From: Alphaproteobacteria bacterium
GTDB taxonomy: Bacteria; Pseudomonadota; Alphaproteobacteria; Sphingomonadales; Sphingomonadaceae
Length of the DNA stretch: 33,961 nt
Reading direction: 5' to 3'
Assembly: GCA_003241875.1 (NCBI GenBank)
Contig: QBLU01000042.1
Coordinates: 1-33,961 of the forward strand
Shown here: positions 22,514 through 30,820 of the stretch, piece by piece
Position numbering within the stretch: position 1 is the first letter of the stretch
Layout of the letters: each line of letters opens with the position of its first letter
Notes under the pieces: generated by a model
Seen by the model: the letters and a program-made list of their open reading frames with translations, nothing else
Databases searched by the model: none
Told to the model about the DNA's origin: nothing
Program-made: the position numbers and the translations under genes

Positions 22514-23418
22514 CCGTTTTGGTCGGCCAGCGGGTGGCGGGTGTTGACGAGCTCGACCAGCGCCTTCGACGCGACATGGGTGTAGATCTGCGTGGTCGCA
22601 ATGTCGGCATGGCCGAGCAGCGTCTGCAACGTCCGCAGATCGGCGCCGCCCTCGAGCAGATGCGTGGCAAAGGCGTGACGGAGCACGTGCGGCGACACGC
22701 GGTCGGGAGGAATTCCGGCCGCCGCCGCGAGTTCCTTGACGATCTGGTACAGCCGTAGCCGCGTCAGGTGCGTGCCGCCGCGCGACGGAAACAGGTACCG
22801 CGCGTCGATCGGTACCAGTGCGGCGTGCGCCGCCACCGCAGCTTCGGCGCGTGATCCGATCGGCACCAGCCGCTCCTTGCCGCCCTTGCCGGCCAGCACG
22901 ATGAACCCGCGACCCGGCCGCACGCCGTGGCGCGGCATCGACACCAGCTCGGTGGCGCGCAATCCAGAGCCATAGAGCAGCTCGACCAGCGCCGCGAGGC
23001 GCAGCGTGCGCGGATTGGCGGGCTCGGCCGCCAATTTATCGGCGAGCGCCGCGAACAGCCGGTCGACATCACGCGGGTCGAGCGTCTTCGGCAGCGGCCG
23101 TGCAGCGGTGGCGGCGGCGAGGTCGCGCCCCGGATTGTCGGCGCGAATGCCGTCCGACAGCAGGAACGCCAGGAATTGCCGCACCGCCGAGCCCTTGCGC
23201 GCGGCGGACGCACGGGCCAGCCCGGCCCAATGCGCCGACAGCCGCGCCAGTTCCGGGGCCTGTGCGGTGCCCAGCCGGCCATCGAGCCAGGCGCTTGCCT
23301 GCTGGAGATCGCGGCCATAGGCGAGCAGCGTGTTGCGCGCCGCGCCGCGTTCGGCGGCGAGCATATCGAGGAACAGGGCGATCAGGCGGGCATCATCGGG
23401 ACCCGCTGCGGCGGTCAT
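22510..23418 (-). CDS. xerD: Site-specific tyrosine recombinase XerD
   Basis: 302 residues, the usual Xer size. N-terminal SAM-like core-binding domain (about 8-95, FLDMLAAERGAARNTLLAYGRDL) and C-terminal catalytic domain (about 110-295). Catalytic residues visible: Arg154 (GSGLRATEL), Lys178 (AGKGGKERLVP), His244 and Arg247 (SPHVLRHAFATHLL), His270 (LLGHADIATTQ) and Tyr279 (IYTHV). It resolves chromosome dimers at dif together with XerC. Assigned XerD rather than XerC from its position near aroK-aroB, the common alphaproteobacterial arrangement; motif reading alone cannot separate the two. The start overlaps the 607-residue gene upstream by 4 bp (ATGA). Confidence 0.93.
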   Translation of the reverse strand: MTAAAGPDDARLIALFLDMLAAERGAARNTLLAYGRDLQQASAWLDGRLGTAQAPELARLSAHWAGLARASAARKGSAVRQFLAFLLSDGIRADNPGRDLAAATAARPLPKTLDPRDVDRLFAALADKLAAEPANPRTLRLAALVELLYGSGLRATELVSMPRHGVRPGRGFIVLAGKGGKERLVPIGSRAEAAVAAHAALVPIDARYLFPSRGGTHLTRLRLYQIVKELAAAAGIPPDRVSPHVLRHAFATHLLEGGADLRTLQTLLGHADIATTQIYTHVASKALVELVNTRHPLADQNG

Positions 23419-25238
23419 GCCCGGGTCATCGCCTCCGCCACGATCAGCCGGGCCTCGTCGCCGCGCCCGACCCGGACCAGCGCCGCCACGATGTGATACA
23501 GGTGCAGCGGCGGCACGTCGGCCCAGCCGGCCTGCAGCCCGGTGGCGGCGAGCAGCGCCACTTCGCCGGTGCGGCCGGCGGCGGCGGCGGCATCGATCGC
23601 CCGCGTCCAGCTGTTGGCGGCGCGGGGCAGCAGGTTACCGCGCAGCCCGTCCCAATCACCGCCGCGGGCGATGCCGAGTCCCGCCAGCCCGGCGACCATC
23701 ATGGCGGCGTGCCGATCGTCGGCGCCGCTGTCCGATCGCCAGCTGTCGAACGCCGATGCTGTCGCCGGCGCGGCGCCGACGGGCGCCAGCACTGCCCAGG
23801 CGGCAGCGCGCACCTTGGCGTCGGCCTTGTCGGCGATCGGCCACCAGCGCCGGGCCGCGTCGGTCATGCCGGCGGCGACCAGCGCCGCGACGATGTCGCC
23901 GCTGTCGGCGGCACTCTCGGCGCTGATCGGCAGCCGCGCCGCCGCGGTTGCCGATTCGAGCAGCGCGCCATAGCGATCGTCGATGCCGCCGCTGGCCCAG
24001 ATCGCCTTCAGCGCATTGCGGCGGTCGGTCATGCTGGCGCCGGCAAAGGCGGTGCGCAGCCGGCCGCCCGGCGTATCGGCGGCCGCATCGCCGGGCGACA
24101 GCGCCGCAATGCCGCTGGCCAGTTCGGCGGCCGACACGGTGCCGAGCACCGCCGCCGGGCGCAGCGCCGCCAGCCGTATCTCGGGCGCGACGCCGGGCGC
24201 CCGCACCAGCCAGCCGAATCGCGCCGGGCCGAGGCCCGCCAGCTTTTCGGCCGGCACCTGCACCCCGGCCGCTGTCGCCACGCCATAGCGATACGGGGTC
24301 ATTGCCGGCGCCTCGTTCCAGTCGATGTTCGTCGCCCGGCCGGCACCGCCGGCGATCGTCGCGACGCGTTCGCCCAACCGCACGTCGAACGGCTCGACGA
24401 TCGTGGCATCGGCGCGCAGCGCGTCGAACAGCCGGGCGGCGGTGATGTCGTCACCCTGCACGGCGGCGCACATGCCGACGGCGAGCTGCCACAGCGGATC
24501 CCGCGACAGCAGCCGGCCGGTGCTGGCGATGGGGCACAGGCCGTTGATGTCGGCGGCGGCGAGCGCCACCTGGGCCGAGACCCGGTACAGGCTCGGGCTG
24601 TAGCGATCGACCGGCACCATGTCGGTCAGCGCTTTGGCGCCATCGATCTCGCCCATCCGCATCAGCAGCCACGCCCGCGCCGCGACCCAGTCGCCCGGGA
24701 CGATGCCCCACGGCGCGGCGCTTTCGCTCAGCAGCGCACGGCGCAGCGTGATGGCGACCCAGCGCGACGCCGTCGGTGCCTGCATGCGATAGGCGAGGCC
24801 CGACAGGAACGCGCCGCGCGAGCCGGTGAAAGTGGCGAGGCCATAGCCGCCGGTGGCGGTGGTCAGCGGACCGAAAACGGTGATGTCGCGCCCGGTCGGC
24901 GCTGTCGCGGCAAAGGGATCGACCTGTTGCGGTTCCGGCGGGAGCAGCGCCGGCAGCAGCGGTGCAGGCGGCAGGGCATCGGTGGTAACCGTCGCGTCGT
25001 CGGGCAGCAGGTCGGGCGCCGGCGCCACCGCCGCGGGCGGCGCGTCGAAACCGTCGGGCAGCAGCGATCGGGGCGATGCGGGATCGGTTTCGGAGGGCGG
25101 CACCGCGGGCTGGGTGTCGCTCTGCTGGCCGATGACCGGCAGCGCCAGCAGCGCGGCGATGCCGCCGGCGGCCAGCCACCGGGCACGGCGGCGCGGTCCG
25201 GCCTGTCGCTTTGCCTTCACCGCTTCCATCCGCAACAT
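23415..25238 (-). CDS. Conserved exported protein of unknown function between xerD and aroK
   Basis: 607 residues. A basic N-terminus (AVKAKRQAGPRRRARW) precedes one hydrophobic segment (LAAGGIAALLALPVIG, about 21-36) acting as signal or anchor, then a Pro/Ala-rich low-complexity stretch to about residue 110. The rest is almost wholly alanine-rich helices without recognised catalytic motifs, e.g. SRWVAITLRRALLSESAA, GDWVAARAWLLMRMGEIDGA, GMTDAARRWWPIADKADAK. The pattern resembles helical solenoid (TPR/SEL1-like) repeats, but no repeat consensus is firm. Four-bp overlap with xerD suggests co-translation. The start at 25238 (GGAG upstream) or the Met three codons later are both possible. No function assigned. 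Confidence 0.78.
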   Translation of the reverse strand: MLRMEAVKAKRQAGPRRRARWLAAGGIAALLALPVIGQQSDTQPAVPPSETDPASPRSLLPDGFDAPPAAVAPAPDLLPDDATVTTDALPPAPLLPALLPPEPQQVDPFAATAPTGRDITVFGPLTTATGGYGLATFTGSRGAFLSGLAYRMQAPTASRWVAITLRRALLSESAAPWGIVPGDWVAARAWLLMRMGEIDGAKALTDMVPVDRYSPSLYRVSAQVALAAADINGLCPIASTGRLLSRDPLWQLAVGMCAAVQGDDITAARLFDALRADATIVEPFDVRLGERVATIAGGAGRATNIDWNEAPAMTPYRYGVATAAGVQVPAEKLAGLGPARFGWLVRAPGVAPEIRLAALRPAAVLGTVSAAELASGIAALSPGDAAADTPGGRLRTAFAGASMTDRRNALKAIWASGGIDDRYGALLESATAAARLPISAESAADSGDIVAALVAAGMTDAARRWWPIADKADAKVRAAAWAVLAPVGAAPATASAFDSWRSDSGADDRHAAMMVAGLAGLGIARGGDWDGLRGNLLPRAANSWTRAIDAAAAAGRTGEVALLAATGLQAGWADVPPLHLYHIVAALVRVGRGDEARLIVAEAMTRA

Positions 25239-25343
25239 CGATCTCCGCGCCCCGGGTTCGAGGCATTGCCGGCGCCGATTCCTTGCGCGCCTGTTACGGC
25301 ACCGCTGTCACCGCGCCGCGCGCCGTGTATAGCGAGGGGAGAC

Positions 25344-25922
25344 ATGGAGTGCGACGCCAAAATCCCGGGCGCTGACCCCGATTTGCGTGCCGCCGCGGCG
25401 CGACCGGTGGCGCTTGTCGGCCTGATGGGCGCCGGCAAGACGACGATCGGCCGGCGGCTGGCGTTGCGGCTGGGCCTGCCGTTCGTCGATGCCGATGCGG
25501 AAATCGAGACCGCCAGCGGGCTGAGCGTCGCCGAGATCTTCGAACGTTTCGGCGAGGCGCATTTCCGCGATGGCGAGCGCCGCGTCATCGCCCGGCTGGT
25601 CGATGGCGATCCCAAGGTGATTGCCACCGGCGGCGGCGCCTTCATCCAGGACGATACGCGGGCGCTGCTGCTCGAGCGCGCCCTCGTCATCTGGCTCGAC
25701 GCCGATATCGCGACGCTCGTCGACCGCGTGCGCCGCCGCAACACCCGCCCGCTGCTGAAGGGCCGCGACCCCGGCGAGGTGTTGCGAACGCTGGCAGCGG
25801 TGCGCAACCCGATCTACGCCACCGCTCACCTGCGCATTGCCAGCAAGGCCGGGCCGCATGGCGAGACTGTCGATACCATCGTCCGCGCGCTCGCCGCGGC
25901 CAACCGCGGAACGCCGGCATGA
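25344..25922 (+). CDS. aroK: Shikimate kinase
   Basis: 192 residues from the ATG at 25344, with GAGGGGAG just upstream. It phosphorylates shikimate at the 3-hydroxyl, the fifth step of chorismate synthesis. Walker A GLMGAGKTT at about 26-34; shikimate-binding Asp in FVDADAEIE (about 47-55) and Arg in FRDGERRVI; Walker B-like ATGGGAFI; lid region RRRNTRPLL with Arg contacts; C-terminal AAVRNPIYATAHL. Its stop overlaps the aroB start (ATGA). The aroK-aroB pair is standard. Confidence 0.97.
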   Translation: MECDAKIPGADPDLRAAAARPVALVGLMGAGKTTIGRRLALRLGLPFVDADAEIETASGLSVAEIFERFGEAHFRDGERRVIARLVDGDPKVIATGGGAFIQDDTRALLLERALVIWLDADIATLVDRVRRRNTRPLLKGRDPGEVLRTLAAVRNPIYATAHLRIASKAGPHGETVDTIVRALAAANRGTPA

Positions 25923-27022
25923 TCGTTGAAGTCCCCCTGGGCGAACGCGCCTATCCCATCCACATCGCGCCGGGGCTGCTCGGCAATGCGGCGCCGTTGC
26001 TCGGGCCGCTGGCGCCGCGCGGTCGGCTGGCGCTGGTCACCGACAGCAATGTCGCGGCGCTGCACCTGCCGGCCTTCACCGCCGGGCTGGCCGCCGGCGG
26101 CATCGCCATCGACGAGATCGTGCTGCCGCCCGGCGAAGCGACGAAGGACTGGGCGACGCTCGCCCATGTCACCGAACGGCTGCTGCAGCTTGGCGTCGAG
26201 CGCGGCGACGCCGTGGTGGCGCTGGGCGGCGGCGTCATCGGCGACCTGACCGGCTTTGCCGCCAGCATCCTCAGGCGCGGCTGCAGGTTCGTGCAGGTGC
26301 CGACAACGTTGCTGGCGCAGGTCGATTCGTCGGTCGGTGGCAAGACGGCGATCAATGCGGCGGCGGGCAAGAACCTGGTTGGCGCCTTTCACCAGCCGGC
26401 GCTGGTGCTGATCGATCCGCAGGTGCTGGCGACGCTGCCGCCACGCGAGCTGCGCGCCGGCTATGCCGAGGTGGTGAAATACGGGCTGATCGGCGACCCG
26501 GCTTTCTTTGCCTGGTGCGAGCAGAATGCCGCGGCGGTGCTGGCCGGCGATGCCGGGGCGCAGGCCCAGGCGATCGCGGTGTCGTGCCGTGCCAAGGCGG
26601 CCGTGGTGGCGGCCGACGAGCACGAGACCGGCGACATCCGGGCGCTGCTCAACCTCGGGCACACCTTCGGCCATGCGTTCGAGGCGGAGGCCGGGTTTTC
26701 CGATCGCCTGCTGCATGGTGAAGGCGTGGCGCTGGGCATGGCGCTGGCCTTCGACCTGTCGGCGGCACGCGGGCTTTGTGCGGCGGAAGACGCCGCGCGG
26801 GTGCGGGCGCATCTGCTGGCCTGCGGGTTTACCCTGTCACCGCAGGCGCTTGGCCTGGCCGCGCCGGCCCACACGCTTGTCCACCACATGCGGCAGGACA
26901 AGAAGATGAAGGCCGGCACGCTGCCGTTCATCCTGGCGCGCGGCATCGGCCAGGTGTTCGTGGCGCGCGACGTGCCGCTGGCGGATGTGGAGGCGTTTCT
27001 GGCGCGGGTGGTTGCCGGCTGA
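25919..27022 (+). CDS. aroB: 3-dehydroquinate synthase
   Basis: 367 residues. It converts DAHP to 3-dehydroquinate using NAD and a divalent metal, the second shikimate step. NAD-binding loop ALGGGVIGDLTGFAAS (about 101-116), VPTTLLAQVDSSVGGKTAIN (about 127-146), GKNLVGAFHQP, and metal ligands in ELRAGYAEVVKYGLI and NLGHTFGHAFE, plus the distal HGEGVALGM. The active-site Arg/Lys motif RQDKKMKAGTLPFIL is near the end. Full-length, coupled to aroK. A REP-like palindrome follows 20 bp after the stop. Confidence 0.98.
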   Translation: MIVEVPLGERAYPIHIAPGLLGNAAPLLGPLAPRGRLALVTDSNVAALHLPAFTAGLAAGGIAIDEIVLPPGEATKDWATLAHVTERLLQLGVERGDAVVALGGGVIGDLTGFAASILRRGCRFVQVPTTLLAQVDSSVGGKTAINAAAGKNLVGAFHQPALVLIDPQVLATLPPRELRAGYAEVVKYGLIGDPAFFAWCEQNAAAVLAGDAGAQAQAIAVSCRAKAAVVAADEHETGDIRALLNLGHTFGHAFEAEAGFSDRLLHGEGVALGMALAFDLSAARGLCAAEDAARVRAHLLACGFTLSPQALGLAAPAHTLVHHMRQDKKMKAGTLPFILARGIGQVFVARDVPLADVEAFLARVVAG

Positions 27023-27042
27023 CGGGTGGGTTGGGTCGCGCT

Positions 27043-27095
27043 CAGGCTGAGCTTGTCGAAGCCCGTCGTGACCCGGCTTCGACAAGCTCAGCCTG
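27043..27095. repeat. REP-like 21-bp perfect inverted repeat (GAGCTTGTCGAAGC type)
   Basis: Two exact 21-nt arms (27043-27063 and 27075-27095) with an 11-nt loop; the core is GAGCTTGTCGAAGC. This core is a familiar dispersed extragenic palindrome in sphingomonads and some other proteobacteria. It lies between the convergent aroB and hydrolase genes and could serve as a bidirectional terminator or mRNA-stabilising stem. Confidence 0.85.
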
Positions 27096-27116
27096 GGCGC
27101 TGCCCTCATGCAATTG

Positions 27117-28043
27117 CTACTTCGTCTCCAGTCGATCCCCCGGCGCCAGTCGCGTCCTCAACTCCTTGGCCAGGAACGCCTTGTCCTTCGCCGCGCCGAG
27201 CAGGGTCGCCCCCCAGAACGCCGTCGTCGCCGCGGCCGTCACCGCCTTCACATGCGGGTCGACCGGGCGTGCGGCGCGGCGGGCGTTGCCGCTGAACACC
27301 ATGTGGTCGGCGCCGGCAAAGACCAGCAGGTACTTTTCGCCCGGCGGCATGGCGCGATACGGCGCGGTGCGCTGCGCCTCGGCGGCGACGCGCACCTCGG
27401 CGGGGGCCAGCGCCGGGGCACCATCCTCGCTGCCGGTGATCGACAGGAACGGCATGCCGATCTTGCCAAAGGCATCGCCCGCATCGCCGACGAACGGTGC
27501 CGACGGGCTGAGCGCGATCGCGGCGCGGATGCGGCGATCGGCCAGCGTCACCCCGCCGCCCCAGCGCTGGCCGGCGAGCGCCTGGGCTGTCCACGCGCCC
27601 ATGCTGTGGCCGGCAAAGCCGATGCGGTCGGGATCGATGCGGGCAAGGTTGCAGGCGCCTTCGCGCGGCCGGCGCGTCGCTTCGTTGAGGACGAAGCGCG
27701 CATCGCCGACCCGCGCCAGCAGCTGTTCGGCGGTTGCCGCGGCCCGCACCCGCGCCGGCACATCCGCCGGGGTCGGCGCGTCGCGATAGACGGCGACGTC
27801 GCTGCCGGCATGCTGCATCTGGATGACGGCAAGGCCGCGCGCCGCCCAGGCCGTGGCCCACAAGGTGCCGCCGCTGGTGTCACCGCCGAGGCCATGGCTG
27901 AACAGCACCAGCGGCACCTTGCCGCCGCCGGCGGGCATGCGCACCCGCACCGGCACGTCGCGGTTGCGGGCGTCGTCGTGCCAGACGGCGTTGCAGACCG
28001 GGCCGGGTGTCGCGGCGAGCAGCAGTGCGAACAGGGCAATCAG
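27117..28043 (-). CDS. Secreted alpha/beta hydrolase (dienelactone hydrolase/PAF-acetylhydrolase-like), probable CTG start
   Basis: 308 residues if the CTG at 28043 is used. Oxyanion-hole motif SHGLGG, nucleophile elbow GFAGHSMGAW, acid candidate in TGSEDG and His in AGADHMVFS; the layout matches COG4188-type predicted dienelactone hydrolases or lipases. The only standard start is a GTG at 27956, giving 279 residues without an export signal. But upstream in frame is LIALFALLLAATPGPVCNAV, a convincing signal peptide core, and GAGG sits 8 nt before the CTG that would start it. A TGA stop lies further upstream within a REP-like element, so no ATG/GTG/TTG can serve the longer form. Either CTG initiation or recent loss of the original start is likely. 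Confidence 0.8.
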   Translation of the reverse strand: MIALFALLLAATPGPVCNAVWHDDARNRDVPVRVRMPAGGGKVPLVLFSHGLGGDTSGGTLWATAWAARGLAVIQMQHAGSDVAVYRDAPTPADVPARVRAAATAEQLLARVGDARFVLNEATRRPREGACNLARIDPDRIGFAGHSMGAWTAQALAGQRWGGGVTLADRRIRAAIALSPSAPFVGDAGDAFGKIGMPFLSITGSEDGAPALAPAEVRVAAEAQRTAPYRAMPPGEKYLLVFAGADHMVFSGNARRAARPVDPHVKAVTAAATTAFWGATLLGAAKDKAFLAKELRTRLAPGDRLETK

Positions 28044-28065
28044 GTGGCGTGCCTCGCGTTTCCGT

Positions 28066-28133
28066 ATCCCCGGCCGGGCCGGGGATCATCGCGGCACCAC
28101 ACAGGAAAGCCGGGTCCCGGGTCAAGCCCGGGA
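28066..28133. repeat. REP-like double palindrome (TCATCCCGGG type)
   Basis: Two hairpins: ATCCCCGGCC/GGCCGGGGAT around a single G (28066-28086), and TCCCGGG/CCCGGGA around TCAAG (28115-28133). The second carries the common dispersed sequence TCATCCCGGGCTTGACCCGG on the minus strand. The pair fills the gap between the phoD-like stop and the hydrolase start region. Confidence 0.75.
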
Positions 28134-28142
28134 TGACAGCGG

Positions 28143-29759
28143 CTAGGCCAGCACCATCCTGCGCCGCCCGCGCTGCACCGTCGCGGCCTGGCCGGTGCTG
28201 GTGGCCGTCGTCCGTTCCCTGATCGTCGACATGAACACCCAGTCGCAGCGCGCCGATTCGGGCGTGAAGGCGACGGTCATGTAGCCGCGTCGGCTGGTGT
28301 CGCACCATGTCATCTCGGGGCTGGCGGCGACCAGGGCTTCGCGAACCCGTGCCGGATCGGCCTTGAGCGCGCTTTCATAGCCCGGGCTGGTCACAGAATG
28401 GCCGGCGAATTCGACTCCCGCCGGCTTGCCGCCTTCGGCGAGGTCGAATGCCCAGGCGTTGTGGCTGTCGCCCGACACGACGACCATGTCGGCATTTGCG
28501 GCCTGTGCCGCCTTCAGCAGCCGCTTGCGCGCCTGGGGATAGCCGCCCCAGCTGTCCATGTTGCTGGGGATGCCGGCAGCCGCCGCCATCACGCCGGCGT
28601 TGACATAGCCCTGGATGCGCTTGTCGGCATCGGCGCCGAGCAGGCTCATGCCGTCCTTGGGCGCATATTGGTTGCCCATGACGATCTGCTGGGCGACGAG
28701 CTGCCACTTCTGGCCATCCTTGACCGACGCCTTCATCGTGTCGGCGAACCAGGCTTCCTGTTCGGCGCCCAGCAGCGATCGGCCGGCATCGCTCCACGCG
28801 CCGTCGCGGAAGCTGACAAGGCCGGCCTTGCCCTCCTTCAGCGCCGGGCCGAGCTCAAGCGGCTTGTCGCGCCCGGTGTTGCGGGTGTCGAGCGTCAGCA
28901 GGCTGACAAGATTGCCGATGTCGTAGCGGTGATACATGCGATCGGGCTGGGGCAGCCATTCGCGATTCGCCTTGGTCGCCGCTGACAGCCGCGCACCGAA
29001 ATCGCCTTCCTCCGGCTGATGGTTCTGGGCGCCGCCCTTCCAGGTGTCGTTGGCGACTTCGTGATCGTCCCAGATGTTGATCATCGGGAACAGCCGGTGG
29101 ATTTCCTGCAGGCCGGGATCGACGCGATAGCTGGCATAGCGCTGGCGATAATCGTCGAGCCGGATCATCTCGGTGGCGGGCTCGATTTCGCGCCCGGCCA
29201 GCGTTTCGGCAGCGCTCGGGTAGCTGCCGCGGGCGTATTCGTACAGATAGTCGCCGGTATGGACGACGAGATCGATGTCGTTGCGGGCCGCGGCATGGGC
29301 ATAGGCGTTGAACCAGCCGAACGGCTTGTTGGCGCAGCTGAACACCGCGATGTTGAAGCGCGCCAGCGGCCCTACCGGCAGCGTGCGGGTGCGGCCGACC
29401 GGCGACATGCTGCCGTCGGGCGCGGTGAAGCGGTAGAACACCCAGCCGCCCGCCGGCAGCCCGGTGATGCTGGCTTGCGCGGTGCCCCAGGTCTCGGGGC
29501 CGGCGCTGGCCTCGGCGCGCTTGATGATGGTGCCCATGCCGGCGTCGGTGGCGACCTCGACCTTCAGCACGGTGTCGCGGCCATCGGCGCTGGCATAGCG
29601 TGTCCATAGCTTGATCGAATCGGGACCCGGCGCGCCCGAGGCGACGCCATGGGTAAAGCCCCTGTCGGCCCAAAGCCCGGCGAGCGCCGGCCGCGTCGGC
29701 AGCAGCAGCCCGGCGGCGCCGGCAGCAAGGAAGGCGCGACGATCGATAGCAGGATACAT
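28143..29759 (-). CDS. phoD: PhoD-like alkaline phosphatase D, Tat-exported
   Basis: 538 residues from the ATG at 29759 (GGGGTGG upstream); the frame extends further but only as antisense to the next gene. Twin-arginine signal DRRAFLAAGAAGLLLP (Arg7-Arg8). PhoD N-terminal beta domain (about 30-130: FTHGVASGAPGPDSIKLWTR), then the metallophosphatase core: FSCANKPFGWFNAY, HTGDYLYEYARGSY, INIWDDHEVANDTW, LDTRNTG, QQIVMGNQY and SGDSHNAWAFDL. These carry the Asp/His/Cys metal ligands of the Fe3+/Ca2+ PhoD enzymes. Periplasmic hydrolysis of phosphate esters is expected. No Pho box recognised upstream. The gene starts 73 bp from the divergent DUF2256 gene. Confidence 0.95.
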   Translation of the reverse strand: MYPAIDRRAFLAAGAAGLLLPTRPALAGLWADRGFTHGVASGAPGPDSIKLWTRYASADGRDTVLKVEVATDAGMGTIIKRAEASAGPETWGTAQASITGLPAGGWVFYRFTAPDGSMSPVGRTRTLPVGPLARFNIAVFSCANKPFGWFNAYAHAAARNDIDLVVHTGDYLYEYARGSYPSAAETLAGREIEPATEMIRLDDYRQRYASYRVDPGLQEIHRLFPMINIWDDHEVANDTWKGGAQNHQPEEGDFGARLSAATKANREWLPQPDRMYHRYDIGNLVSLLTLDTRNTGRDKPLELGPALKEGKAGLVSFRDGAWSDAGRSLLGAEQEAWFADTMKASVKDGQKWQLVAQQIVMGNQYAPKDGMSLLGADADKRIQGYVNAGVMAAAAGIPSNMDSWGGYPQARKRLLKAAQAANADMVVVSGDSHNAWAFDLAEGGKPAGVEFAGHSVTSPGYESALKADPARVREALVAASPEMTWCDTSRRGYMTVAFTPESARCDWVFMSTIRERTTATSTGQAATVQRGRRRMVLA

Positions 29760-29805
29760 TTGGTCCACCCCGGATATATGCTTTGCGGCCGATAACCCGG
29801 CTTTG

Positions 29806-29817
29806 TGACAATTGTTA
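29806..29817. promoter_or_regulatory. Near-perfect palindrome between divergent phoD and DUF2256
   Basis: TGACAATTGTTA, one mismatch from a perfect 12-bp dyad, in an AT-richer patch 46 bp from the phoD start and 16 bp from the DUF2256 start. It could be an operator, but no regulator is identified and a short dyad can arise by chance. Confidence 0.25.
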
Positions 29818-29832
29818 AGGTAAGCTTTGGGA

Positions 29833-30003
29833 ATGGCCAAGATGCGGCAAAAGGCCGACCTGCCGACAAAGGATTGCGTGACCTGCGGTCGGCCCTTTGC
29901 CTGGCGCAAGAAATGGGCCCGCGACTGGGACAATGTCCGCCATTGCTCCGATGCCTGCCGCACCGGTGCCTATTCCCGCGCCGTCAAAAATGGGGCAGGC
30001 TGA
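29833..30003 (+). CDS. DUF2256 small zinc-finger-like protein
   Basis: 56 residues. Reads MAKMRQKADLPTKDCVTCGR, then PFAWRKKWARDWDNVRHCSD, then ACRTGAYSRAVKNGAG. Two cysteine pairs, C15-x2-C18 and C38-x3-C42, form a likely zinc site; RPFxWRKKW and the C-x3-C with preceding VxxCS are the DUF2256 signature. Highly basic. Its function is unknown; family members often lie near cryptochrome/photolyase genes, but none is in this window. It ends 25 nt before the aldolase gene on the same strand. Confidence 0.9.
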   Translation: MAKMRQKADLPTKDCVTCGRPFAWRKKWARDWDNVRHCSDACRTGAYSRAVKNGAG

Positions 30004-30028
30004 CGAAAATCATCTTGGGAGTCGCAAC

Positions 30029-30802
30029 ATGGCCACGCAATTGAAGCCGGTCGCCAACGTCAAGGACCAGGTGTCGGCCGAAGAATGGCAGATCCGCGTC
30101 GATCTCGCCGCCGCCTATCGGCTGGTGGCGCTGTACGGCTGGGACGACATGATCTTCACCCATTTGTCGGCGCGCATTCCCGGGCCGGAGCATCATTTCC
30201 TGATCAACCCGTACAACCTGATGTTCGAGGAGATCACCGCCTCGTCGCTGGTCAAGATCGACGTCGAGGGCCATCCGGTGATGGAAACGCCCTACATCAC
30301 CAACCCGGCGGGCTTCACCATCCATTCGGCGATCCACATGGCGCGCGACGATGCCCATGCGGTGATGCACGTCCACACCCGCGCCGGCCAGGCCGTCAGC
30401 GCGATGACCGAAGGGCTGATGCCGATCACCCAGACCGCGCTGATCGCCCGCCACGACCTCGCCTATCACGAGTATGAAGGCATCGCGACCGACCTCGAGG
30501 AGCGCGAGCGGCTGGTCGAGGACATTGGCACCAAGAACACCATGATCCTGCGCAACCACGGCACGCTGGCGGTCGGCGCGACGGTCGCGGAATGCTTCCT
30601 GCGGCTGTATTTCATCGAGCGCGCCTGCGAGGCCCAGGTCGCGGCGTTGTCGGCGGGCCGCGACGGCCTGTCGATGCCGCCGCAGGGCACGCCGGAAAAG
30701 GTCGCCGGGCAGACGCGGGGCATCGGCATGCTGGCCAATGGGCTGGCGTGGCCGGCGCTGATCCGCAAGCTGGACCGGATCGACCCGAGCTATCGGGACT
30801 GA
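30029..30802 (+). CDS. Class II aldolase/adducin family protein
   Basis: 257 residues from the ATG at 30029 (GGGAG upstream). Aldolase II fold: YRLVALYGWDDMIFTHLSAR (about 26-45), HHFLINPYNLMFEEITASSL, IHSAIHMARDDAHAVMHVHT (zinc ligands His-x-His), and NHGTLAVGATVAECFLRLYF with the third His. The catalytic Glu of sugar-phosphate aldolases is probably in FEEITASS. This subgroup (often annotated class II aldolase and adducin N-terminal domain) has no agreed substrate, and some members resemble decarboxylases or the adducin head. The C-terminal part continues to DRIDPSYRD. Convergent with DUF423 (18-bp gap). Confidence 0.92.
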   Translation: MATQLKPVANVKDQVSAEEWQIRVDLAAAYRLVALYGWDDMIFTHLSARIPGPEHHFLINPYNLMFEEITASSLVKIDVEGHPVMETPYITNPAGFTIHSAIHMARDDAHAVMHVHTRAGQAVSAMTEGLMPITQTALIARHDLAYHEYEGIATDLEERERLVEDIGTKNTMILRNHGTLAVGATVAECFLRLYFIERACEAQVAALSAGRDGLSMPPQGTPEKVAGQTRGIGMLANGLAWPALIRKLDRIDPSYRD

Positions 30803-30820
30803 ACTGTCACCGCCAGCGGC

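Noticed and set aside
25305-25333. CTGTCA-N17-TATAGC as an aroK promoter
   Set aside because: It would start transcription almost at the ATG and make the good Shine-Dalgarno GAGGGGAG useless; probably chance.
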